64,000 nucleotides of DNA from NCBI GenBank assembly GCA_015039365.1, contig WION01000125.1, positions 1 through 64,000 on the forward strand, written 5' to 3'. The notes under the pieces were generated by a model. The model saw nothing but the letters and a program-made list of their open reading frames with translations, ran no database searches and was not told the DNA's origin. Made by a program: the position numbers and the translations under genes. Positions 56,001-62,844 of the stretch are shown here, in pieces (positions within the stretch are counted from its first letter, which is position 1; every line of letters begins with the position of its first letter). The DNA is from Amanita rubescens. Taxonomy: Eukaryota > Basidiomycota > Agaricomycetes > Agaricales > Amanitaceae.

Positions 56001-57489
56001 AACGACCGCCACCAAAAGTTGAATAGTAGCCGGCGTCGTCAATCTTGCCAACGGATATCAAGCCATACCCAACGTCAGGCGTGTATAACACCTTTGTAAG
56101 TCGAATTCTCGTCTGTGTCTCGCCATTTGGAACTAAGACATCCATAGATCCAACTCCGTGTGCCCGGAAAGTTTCTTTATTGGCAGCAGTAAGGGGGTAT
56201 GCCGGGATCGGCTCGAAAGTTAAAAACTCGTCACGATACGGGTACATATGATGGCTTGCACCCGAATCGTATAGATCCCAAACGGTATCTTGTGAACCAG
56301 GGTCCATACTCGACAGCGCAAGACCGTCCACATCTTTTGGAACTTCGATAGTGACGGGAACAGGCTCGTCATCATCATTCTCGATGTCGAGAAAGTCGTA
56401 AGTCTCCAAATTCTCGTCAAACGATTCGTCAATCGCTGACCACGCTCCTCGGGGCAGACTTCCATCTATAGCAGGATTCGCCGCCGGTCTCTGGGATGTT
56501 CCGGAAGAGTTTGAAGTAGAGCCAGAGGATGAGGGTTGTGAGTGTCCCCCCGTCTTTGTGTCATTCTTCTGACTCGATCCACCACCAGCTCCGTCCTTGT
56601 CGTCTTTCTTTGGGCTCGGACAATTATCATGACGATGTCCGCGACCACCGCAGTTCCAACAACCACCACGGCGACGACCTCTTCCCCTGCCTCCACGGAA
56701 TCCACGGCCTCCACCAGCTGTGGCGCCTGGACGCTCGCTACTGGCAAATGTAGCCATAGCAGCTCCGGTTGTCTCGGCAGGTTGGGGTATCTTTTCTTTC
56801 CCCTTCGGACGGTTCTTTCGGTCTTCCTCTCGGCGTTCCCATTCCTCACAAGCTTCGTTCATAAGCTGTTCAGGAGTCAAGCTCCAAGGATCTTCAATCT
56901 CGGATAGCCTCGTATCAGTCGATTTGATCTTCGAGGCCATCAACTTGAAGTTAGACGAGACCTGAGCAAGGAAACCAGCAATATCCCGAGGTACGAATTG
57001 GATGATAAGCGAGCGATAGTCATTGGCGCTAACTTCAACACCAACGGCCAACAGCTCCTCATACTTCATACGAACGCGATCAAATTCGGTCCGCAGATTT
57101 TCCCCTTTCTCGCTACGAAGGGCCATGAACTCGGAATGAAGGCGCGACTTCATCATCATGGATTTTTCGGTGAACTCGGCAACAATACCGTTCCACATTT
57201 CGGCGACTGTAGATTTTCGCATATATTTCGAGAAGATGGAATCCGGGAGTTTCTGCGTCAGCAAATACTTCGCAAGAATCTCCTTCTTCTTCCATTTCTT
57301 AATTTCGTCAGTCTCCTCTTTTCCTTCGGGTTTCTTGTTAGAGCCGTCAAACTGACCCATAACATCTTTCTGCTGTATAGCGATAGTAAACCGCTGTTGC
57401 CACATGACCCAATTGGAGCCGTTCGACTCCAACTTGTCAACCGCCGAAGAAAATTCGGATAAGGATTCTTTTGTGTTAGATTCTGACAT
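53005..57489 (-). CDS. Copia polyprotein (gag-protease-integrase-RT-RNaseH)
   Basis: An uninterrupted 1494-residue ORF. The start was chosen at the second Met (MSESNTKES, 57489) because the upstream 30 codons lie across the primer site. Order is copia-type. Gag (SNWVMWQQRFTIAIQQKD) leads to a CCHC knuckle (CWNCGGRGHRHDNC, residue about 310). Protease has LYDSGASHHMYP (about 437). Integrase has the H-H-C-C zinc part (HGRLGHIGVEAL ... CRAC, about 585-625) and D, D, E (DLWGP, HADRGGEYL, EENGVAERLNR, about 650-760). RT has RWVFALKKDAAGN, QVDIKNAYLNG and VDDLTIIAS (about 1080-1260). RNase H has GYTDADGSMHEDRRAISGY, STTEAEY and TKHIDIRFHF (about 1360-1480). Nothing is broken, so this element may be active or recently so. 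It reads opposite to element D. Confidence 0.97.
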   Translation of the reverse strand: MSESNTKESLSEFSSAVDKLESNGSNWVMWQQRFTIAIQQKDVMGQFDGSNKKPEGKEETDEIKKWKKKEILAKYLLTQKLPDSIFSKYMRKSTVAEMWNGIVAEFTEKSMMMKSRLHSEFMALRSEKGENLRTEFDRVRMKYEELLAVGVEVSANDYRSLIIQFVPRDIAGFLAQVSSNFKLMASKIKSTDTRLSEIEDPWSLTPEQLMNEACEEWERREEDRKNRPKGKEKIPQPAETTGAAMATFASSERPGATAGGGRGFRGGRGRGRRRGGCWNCGGRGHRHDNCPSPKKDDKDGAGGGSSQKNDTKTGGHSQPSSSGSTSNSSGTSQRPAANPAIDGSLPRGAWSAIDESFDENLETYDFLDIENDDDEPVPVTIEVPKDVDGLALSSMDPGSQDTVWDLYDSGASHHMYPYRDEFLTFEPIPAYPLTAANKETFRAHGVGSMDVLVPNGETQTRIRLTKVLYTPDVGYGLISVGKIDDAGYYSTFGGGRCVISNGDGEIIGTIPKSNGVYRTPHSVPFGLASAAMKASTLRELHGRLGHIGVEALRTLLKRGLIKGVSIVDINDDFECRACILAKTTRKSVPKLRDGERKTSFADEIHSDLWGPAQVKTLGGRSYYVSFTDDWCRWTTVYMMRLKSETFDCYKSFVAWVMNQLGVDIKCLHADRGGEYLSNSFIDYLDERGTEHKLTVHDTPEENGVAERLNRTLIERVRAMLITSQLTGSLWGEALCHAVWLKNRTWTRALPLGMTPFELLNGEPAELDEVPVWGQVVWVHDTSSGKLGVRAKEGRWVGYDANSNGHRIYWIERRMVSVERSVIFSRENLPMVVDDSAEVGGSEAVDLAPEPVEEVTGQQVDEFDEADEDEVLEALTQASETGAENVEPPAPPAPDTAPDPAPINPTLPPLRRSSRIRQPSHYLRDLQSGRFVTGDRSSAIPRGIQAPNNDVIPEIHEDVNALALAAAASDVEGMEPSSLAEAKRRPDWPRWKEAIDEELKALEEYDTWEVVDLPPDGNLVGSRWVFALKKDAAGNIVRYKARLVAQGFSQIPGVDYFDTYAPVAKMASIRTFLALAAQFDYEIHQVDIKNAYLNGKFLDDEVIYMKQPPGVKLVDDRQKVLRLLKPLYGLKQSARHWYNRLFGVLRNRLDMRRCDVDQAVFYYKNGNTHIIIVAHVDDLTIIASSIDLVKRVKDELGKEFKVSDLGEIHWLLGMEVKRDREKRTISLSQKSYIRGIVERYGFKHVKPVSTPMNVNTRLSKEQSPKTAQDFAYMKDKPYRESVGSANFSSLATRPDTSYVVSVLSRYLDSPGPDHWAAVQHLFAYLNGTVDYELTYGAAEHPLLGYTDADGSMHEDRRAISGYAFLVNGGAVSWSSKRQEIVALSTTEAEYVAATHAAKEAMWLKTLIGEVMGDSIGPMTLYSDNQSAIALSKDHQYHARTKHIDIRFHFVRWVVEEGKINLVYCPTNDMVADILTKALPSPKVKHFGACLGLRRA

Positions 57490-57555
57490 TTTCGAGTGAG
57501 TTTCGTCAATAGCTGCTTCAAATTGATCCAGCTGATTTAGATTCAATGTAGCGCG

Positions 57556-57567
57556 GGGCCCATAACC
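57556..57567 (-). promoter_or_regulatory. Half-tRNA (initiator tRNA-Met) primer-binding site of copia E
   Basis: On the minus strand GGTTATGGGCCC directly follows the 5' LTR. It is complementary to the anticodon arm of initiator tRNA-Met, as known for Drosophila copia, which uses a 5' tRNA fragment as primer. Confidence 0.8.
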
Positions 57568-57918
57568 TATAGCGATCACGAGAAGCTCAGATGCGGGAGA
57601 CGCAAACTATATTTAGTATATACCTATAGCGATCACGAGAAGCTAGTAGGTAATATAAGTATAAAGTATAATAAGAGTGAAATAAAGATCCTACTCACCT
57701 CAGATGCGGGAGACGCAAACTGAGGTGGGATGTACGAATGTGCGCAGCACATAGAATAAACTGTATAGTACCAAGCCACAGACGGGCGGAAGCAAATAGA
57801 AAGAATAGAGAGATACGTCGGGAGAATGGTACGGCAAGACTGCCTACCATATTTGGTAAGTGTCCATATAAGGAAGGTCCATGGCGCGTGTGCGCATCAA
57901 GCGCCACCGCCGTATTGC
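57568..57918 (-). repeat. 5' LTR of copia element E (outer 20 bp missing)
   Basis: Identical to the 3' LTR for its first about 228 plus-strand bases. It then diverges (for example agaaagaatagagagatacg versus gggaagaataggaacgtacg) to the outer edge, where the terminal TGTGGAAG... is replaced by element D sequence. Confidence 0.85.
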
Positions 57919-57919
57919 C

Positions 57920-59596
57920 CCGGAAGGCGATGATTTAACAATCGCTCGCAACGCCAAGCTTAGCGCCTTCCAAGTCAATATTCTTCCCGGGGAGGAAAGG
58001 GAAGAGATCATCAAAGATCACGTTGAACAGAGAATCAACGATTCTCATCAGCTTTCACTACACAAAGAACTGGAGACGTCACAGTCTCCCGATTTAAATC
58101 TTAAGGACGACAACGTTCAAGCCGTCCTACAACACATTCCGAAGATGTACGAAGGCGACAAATTCTTCTCGAACATCTGGAAACATTCAGACCGACATGA
58201 AAGATTCAGCTTACACAAAGAGCTTCTCTGGACAGTCAACCGAGCGGGATACAAAGTAGTATGCATCCCAGGAGGGCTGATAAAGGGAAAGTCTACACGG
58301 GGTCTGATTGTAGATGCCTGCCATCAAATGATAGGACATCTAGGCTCAAGCAAAACGCTCGAATACGTTCGACGCTGGTTCTGGTGGCCGAACATAAAAG
58401 AAGACGTCGAGGATTTCTGCTGCTCGTGCGGAAAGTGCCAAGTCACCAAGGTCTCACGTCTAAAGGCACCGGGATGGGTACACACGATGCCAATCCCTAC
58501 AAGGCCATGGGAAAGCATCGGAATGGATTTCACTGGTCCTTTCGTCGAAATCGGAGGATACGATTATATCCTCCTAGTAATTTGCCGAATGACAGGAATG
58601 GTCCACCTCATTCCAACCCGAACCAACGCGTTGGCGAAAGATATCGCCAGGCTATTCATAAAAGAAGTCGTCAGGCTCCACGGTATACCGGAGTCTATCG
58701 TTTCTGATCGCGACACGAAATTCACCTCCCAGTTCTGGAGTGAATTCAGCAAAACGTTAGGACAGAGACTATTAATGTCGACGTCTTATCATCCTCAAAC
58801 GGACGGCTCTTCAGAACGAGCCATCCAGACTATGTCTCAAATCCTCCGCGCCGTCGTAAACGATTATCAAACCAACTGGGTTGAGCAACTCCCGTTGGTT
58901 GAATTCGCTATGAATTCAGCCACAAGCGCTTCTACTGGACAAGCCCCTTTTGAATCCAATTACGGATGGATGCCTCGTATGATCAAGGGAGTCAATTATG
59001 ACTCCCCACGCGAAGGCGTCCGACAATTCGCAGAAGACATTAGAAACGTCCTGGACAAGACGTTTGACAAGCTAGTCGTCCAGCGCACAAGACAGGCGAT
59101 CAAAGCGAATAAGAAACGACGCGAAGGACAACGTTTCAAGACGGACGAACTGGTTCTCCTATCTACGGAGAACCTAAACCTCCCTAAAGGACGCACAAGG
59201 AAGCTGTGCCCTAAATACATCGGACCGTACAAGATCCTCAAAGCCTCTCCGGAGAGTTCGACTTACAAGCTAGAACTCTCCCCAGATCTCAAGGCACGAC
59301 GTATTCATGATACTTTCCATGAGAAAGTATTAAAGCCTTATGTCGGGAACGATTACGATAAGTTCCCTAAACGTGAATCACGCGTGCGATACGATATTGG
59401 AGACGACCCGGAACAAGAATGGGTCGTCGAAGCAATAGAGGACCACAAATGGTCCCCCCGTCTCACGTTCAAAGTACGATGGGCGTTGGGAGATCACACA
59501 TGGGAACCCTTACATGTTGTCAACGAACTCGAGGCTCTAGATCAATACTTAGAGCTCGAAGGAGTTACCAAACCCTCCGATCTCAGAAAACATTGA
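57920..59596 (+). CDS. pol: Pol of element D, part 2: integrase and chromodomain
   Basis: Resumes in frame with part 1 (PEGDDLTIARN). The zinc domain has HQMIGHLG and CSCGKCQ (near 58320-58440). Catalytic D, D, E fall in GMDFTGPF (58525), VSDRDTKFTSQFW (58705) and TDGSSERAIQT (58805). The C-terminal domain contains KLCPKYIGPYKILK. A chromodomain occupies about 59415-59560 (EWVVEAIEDHKW ... FKVRWALGDHTWEPL). It stops at TGA 59594-59596 in context CAT-TGA-CGT; the next 90 bases to the ORF3 ATG stay open in the same frame. The copia insertion separates it from RT, so it is unlikely to be made as part of Pol in this copy. Confidence 0.95.
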   Translation, partial: PEGDDLTIARNAKLSAFQVNILPGEEREEIIKDHVEQRINDSHQLSLHKELETSQSPDLNLKDDNVQAVLQHIPKMYEGDKFFSNIWKHSDRHERFSLHKELLWTVNRAGYKVVCIPGGLIKGKSTRGLIVDACHQMIGHLGSSKTLEYVRRWFWWPNIKEDVEDFCCSCGKCQVTKVSRLKAPGWVHTMPIPTRPWESIGMDFTGPFVEIGGYDYILLVICRMTGMVHLIPTRTNALAKDIARLFIKEVVRLHGIPESIVSDRDTKFTSQFWSEFSKTLGQRLLMSTSYHPQTDGSSERAIQTMSQILRAVVNDYQTNWVEQLPLVEFAMNSATSASTGQAPFESNYGWMPRMIKGVNYDSPREGVRQFAEDIRNVLDKTFDKLVVQRTRQAIKANKKRREGQRFKTDELVLLSTENLNLPKGRTRKLCPKYIGPYKILKASPESSTYKLELSPDLKARRIHDTFHEKVLKPYVGNDYDKFPKRESRVRYDIGDDPEQEWVVEAIEDHKWSPRLTFKVRWALGDHTWEPLHVVNELEALDQYLELEGVTKPSDLRKH

Positions 59597-59686
59597 CGTT
59601 TACGGGGGTGGCTGTGTACTTTAGGACTGGCCTTCCAGCACCCCCTTAAATTCCCACGAGCCAGATTTCATCCGTTAACCACCACC

Positions 59687-61114
59687 ATGTCAGAACGTCA
59701 CACACAACGCCAACAGAACGAATCGGGGAAAGAGGAGTCCAGCCGCAAGCGGATCCGATCTCCCCAGACTCAACATCAAGACATCGGGAGAGACGAACGC
59801 CGACCACGCGTGAGCCGCTCTCCCTCAACCTCGTCAAATCAGGCATCGACCGCGATATCATTGGGGAGATCCACGTCTCCCCAGTTTTTCTTAAACGCGT
59901 CGGATATCTTCTCTCAAATGCGCCCAGAATGGCAAATCGAGCCCAAGTCGCACCTCCCTTTACACCTCTCAAACTGCCGTGATTGCGCACACTTTGCGCA
60001 ACATGTCAAGAATGAGACGTCGGGAGGCGCACTGGAGATCTTCAACCAAAAACAACGACACCACTGGCGTGAAGCGCTAGATGATGAGATTGAAGATCGC
60101 TGCCACGAGGCATACCGACGCGGCCAAAAGGACAACGACGACGAGATATTAAGGCTGAGAAACGAGCTCAGCCGATGCCACAGACGAGTCGAAAACTTAG
60201 AGAGAAATATAGACGACCTGGAGCGTCGAAACAACGCACTCCGTTCCTCTTATCAACACGGAGGGTCTCAACAGCCCTCCACCACCTTTGGAAGGGGAGG
60301 ATCCCGCCCGTTACTAGCGGAAAGAAAAAGATCACTTTCTCCAAAACGTCAACTACCCATGCCAGCCGCATCGTCGTCGAAGAAACAACTCACTCCGCCG
60401 CCACAGGAAATGGCTGTCGACACAGAGCCAAAGATAACATCTATCGCAGCCAAGGGAAAGGAGCCGACCAGGCCCCTCAACCGCATGTACCAATCGGACG
60501 AAGAGGACGACGATGACGACGAAGTATCAATCAATAGCGGTAACATGGACCATCTCGGAGGCGATAATAACTCGCCTCCTCACACCGATACCGAAGAGAA
60601 AGAAGAAGAACTAGGCCTAATGAGTAGATATATCGGAGACCCGGCACCATTCCGTCTCCATAAGAACTCAAAGGCCTTTCAGAGCAAACACGGACACGCA
60701 TGCATGGACTGGAGAGACGGCACCAACTGGAACACGACCAGCTTCAAGCTGTTCAAAAAACGAGATGCAAACAAGACCAGCCGCTGGATGTGGAGTAGCG
60801 GCTTCCCTATGCAGATGGCTCGGGAGGCCGCAATAATTCCATTTGACCAACGATCGCTTGCACAACGATGGACGATTCGAGAGGCCACCCGAGCCGGGTT
60901 CCTGCCGCTGGACGATACCAGTGAGGAGCCAGACGTCGAATCCCTAGCGAAAGACGGTCGTCTACCTGCCTACATACGCCGAGGAGAAGGCAATCGTCTC
61001 AACGTCAAGGACGTCACCGCCTGGCTCCTCTTCAAGATGACGGAGCCAGAAGAGCCAGAACTAGTCGAATGGTTCTGGTGGGCGTCATGCACTCTATTCA
61101 GCGAACTTGGATGA
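59687..61114 (+). CDS. ORF3 of element D (env position, unknown)
   Basis: 475 residues from ATG 59687 (MSERHTQRQQ). The N-terminal 80 residues are basic and Ser-rich. A Cys/His-containing segment (CRDCAHFAQH) lies near 95. A predicted coiled coil covers about 140-185 (EILRLRNELSRCHRRVENLERN). A Ser/Pro/Lys linker and an acidic run (EEDDDDDEV, about 270) follow. A conserved-looking tryptophan-rich C-terminal domain (residues about 340-475) includes WRDGTNWNTTSFKLF, RWMWSSGFP, QRWTIREATRAGFLPL and EWFWWASCTLF. There is no signal peptide or membrane anchor, so it is not an envelope protein. It ends at a UGA, with ORF4 12 bases on in the same frame. Function unknown. Confidence 0.75.
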   Translation: MSERHTQRQQNESGKEESSRKRIRSPQTQHQDIGRDERRPRVSRSPSTSSNQASTAISLGRSTSPQFFLNASDIFSQMRPEWQIEPKSHLPLHLSNCRDCAHFAQHVKNETSGGALEIFNQKQRHHWREALDDEIEDRCHEAYRRGQKDNDDEILRLRNELSRCHRRVENLERNIDDLERRNNALRSSYQHGGSQQPSTTFGRGGSRPLLAERKRSLSPKRQLPMPAASSSKKQLTPPPQEMAVDTEPKITSIAAKGKEPTRPLNRMYQSDEEDDDDDEVSINSGNMDHLGGDNNSPPHTDTEEKEEELGLMSRYIGDPAPFRLHKNSKAFQSKHGHACMDWRDGTNWNTTSFKLFKKRDANKTSRWMWSSGFPMQMAREAAIIPFDQRSLAQRWTIREATRAGFLPLDDTSEEPDVESLAKDGRLPAYIRRGEGNRLNVKDVTAWLLFKMTEPEEPELVEWFWWASCTLFSELG

Positions 61115-61126
61115 TACGCAAACGAG

Positions 61127-61612
61127 ATGTCCACGCTCGGTCTTAGAGACGATGGCCAAACTCTGGCCCCCCTACGTTTTGTTCAGAACGGGGAGCCAAA
61201 TCAAGAAACACTCGTTCGGCACTTCAAGCAATGCGGCGTCCGAATACAAGATGCAAACGAACACCTTCTGGACTTCAGCAAGATATACATCGCGAACATC
61301 AAGCCACCGACGGTACCAGACTGGTCCCGGATACCCCCATCCAACCCTAGGGTATCCCGACCATCTATCAACCAACGGCGTAAACGTGGCAACATGGCAT
61401 TCGTCGATCGAAACTTACCCGTACCTGGACGCAGTCAAAGGCACCTCATCGACCGAATCAGCGACGGGTCTCATGCCAGCTCTCACACGTCGTTACCGCC
61501 AGTTTACATCGACAGGACACCGTCAGGCTCTGCTCCTGAATTCCCTTCTGAACCGCAGACCGGGAATTCATCATGGCCTCCTACAAACGAAGACCGTATG
61601 CACATCGAATGA
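61127..61612 (+). CDS. ORF4 of element D (unknown)
   Basis: 161 residues from ATG 61127 (MSTLGLRDDGQTL), same frame as ORF3 and separated from it by one UGA and four codons. The N-terminal half looks folded (LRFVQNGEPNQETLVRHF; LLDFSKIYIANIKPPTVPDW); the C-terminal half is Pro/Ser-rich. It ends at TGA 61610-61612, shortly before the G-rich tract. It may be the C-terminal part of a longer ORF3 product. No family recognised. Confidence 0.65.
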   Translation: MSTLGLRDDGQTLAPLRFVQNGEPNQETLVRHFKQCGVRIQDANEHLLDFSKIYIANIKPPTVPDWSRIPPSNPRVSRPSINQRRKRGNMAFVDRNLPVPGRSQRHLIDRISDGSHASSHTSLPPVYIDRTPSGSAPEFPSEPQTGNSSWPPTNEDRMHIE

Positions 61613-61668
61613 TATTTAAACGCAACCTTAGATATCAGATCTCCCTCATCTTACCCTCGGGTCGATCT

Positions 61669-61680
61669 TGTGGGGGAGGG
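61669..61680 (+). promoter_or_regulatory. Polypurine tract of element D
   Basis: TGTGGGGGAGGG directly precedes the 3' LTR. Confidence 0.85.
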
Positions 61681-61955
61681 TGTAACGGGTCGTTCGGAGG
61701 CTTATATATTCAAGATACCCTAGGACGGGAGCTAATCCTAGCTCCCTCATTATCCCCCGTATATAGTTTCCTTTTATAGTAGGTAGTCACGTAGTATACC
61801 ATATGCGCTAGTCACGTAGTCACAGGACACTTTTACTTAACTTGTACTCACCACACGCGCACCCGCACGGTCTCAATAGACATTGATCCAGTGCAAGGCG
61901 CAAGGTGCGAACAGTCCCGGAACCATCCCCTGGTTCCGTCTTAGTAAACGTTACA
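61681..61955 (+). repeat. 3' LTR of element D
   Basis: 275 bp, identical to the 5' LTR except one C/T, followed by TGCGT (61956-61960). Confidence 0.95.
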
Positions 61956-61960
61956 TGCGT

Positions 61961-62255
61961 GAAGCATGAGGCTCGACCTTACAGCTGATTTGATGTGTTT
62001 CCCAAAATCATATTGGACGTGTCACTCCGCCGAACGCACCTGCCACAACATTACCTCTATTCCCATTCCACGCATCTGTTCTTGCTGATACCAAGCATAT
62101 CAAGGCGCCTGCTTGTTTGAATATTGTCAATGACACGAGTACGCGATAAGACTATTTTTAGCATGTGTATATTCAAGACGCATCCTCCAAAAGTAGAATA
62201 CTTTGCTCTATCTTCGCTCCTTCCTCTATCACTCCTTCGTATACCTCTGTACAAC
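61961..62255. other. Upstream region of the following gene
   Basis: Contains a pyrimidine-rich stretch just before the ATG at 62256 (ctctatcttcgctccttcct), a common basidiomycete promoter/leader feature. No TATA box is obvious. Confidence 0.4.
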
Positions 62256-62700
62256 ATGGACTACTACCAAGATTATGAAATGGCTTCTGACCGTCAAGCC
62301 AATAGACAGTACGCAAATGGGAACCCCGTTCAAAGTGGAGGGAACAGAAATCCTGGTCTTGGTCCACAGGGGATGTCGAACAGCAGGCCCAACCTCCCCG
62401 ACATGCAGACGATGAACTATGGGGACTCGTACCAACCAGGGAACAATAACGGCTCAAATTATGGTAGAAATCAAGTGTATACTAATTCCAACGCGCTATG
62501 CGCGTGCCGATTTCCAGGTGCGGCGCTAGGTTGTTTGCCTTGACTACTTACCTTCATTCAGGGAAATTACAATAATCAAAATATCAATATCAACAGTATA
62601 CTGCAAAATGCGACTCACGAGATGCTCATGAATAGTGGAAACATTAATTACATATGCATATATACAGAGCTTGTAAGCTTTCTGTTTTGAGCGCAAGGAA
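62256..62700 (+). CDS. Hypothetical gene, 5' exons
   Basis: Starts MDYYQDYEMASDRQANRQ at 62256 after a CT-rich leader. The first exon is Asn/Gly/Pro/Gln-rich and low complexity to NYGRNQ (62475). A likely 86-bp intron (GTGTAT...TTCAG, 62476-62561) joins it in frame to GNYNNQNININS. A second donor (GTAAGC) lies near 62670, but I could not settle the next acceptor. The product is probably disordered at its N-terminus. Together with 62845-64000 it seems to form one multi-exon gene of a kind often seen as a conserved hypothetical in mushrooms; it might be decayed. Confidence 0.45.
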
Positions 62701-62844
62701 ATACCATCTAACCATCGTACAGAGAATGCAGGACTAAAGTTTTTAAGCTAGAGGCAAAGGTAGAAGCGTTGTTACATAGAAGTCCAAAAGTATCAATCTT
62801 TTTTTTTTGACTGCTTATATGCGCGCTGACACACTCCACCTCAG

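Larger units (their letters stand above)
52627..57918 (-). mobile_element. Ty1/copia element E nested antisense in pol of element D
   Basis: A minus-oriented element with an intact 1494-residue polyprotein, half-tRNA primer site, purine tract and LTRs. The LTRs are the same for about 228 bp (R/U5 side) but differ at about 20 of the last 124 bp (U3 side). The outer 20 bp of the 5' LTR are missing, and no target duplication is visible (left flank gtcaacgc, right flank ccccggaagg). Confidence 0.9.
47246..61955 (+). mobile_element. Young 14.7-kb Ty3/gypsy chromovirus D with nested copia
   Basis: Bounded by two 275-bp LTRs differing at a single base (T at 47260, C at 61695; again CpG to TpG) and a perfect target duplication TGCGT (47241-47245, 61956-61960). 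Order: LTR, gag-protease, UGA, RT-RNaseH, nested antisense copia, integrase-chromodomain, UGA, ORF3, UGA, ORF4, G-rich tract, LTR. All its ORFs are in one frame. Apart from the nested insertion every domain is intact. Confidence 0.95.

Noticed and set aside
53038..57462. Plus-strand ORFs of 120-180 codons within copia element E
   Set aside because: They are antisense shadows of the intact 1494-residue copia polyprotein.
59687..61612. Envelope gene, making element D an endogenous retrovirus
   Set aside because: ORF3 and ORF4 have no signal peptide, furin-like site, fusion peptide or membrane anchor.
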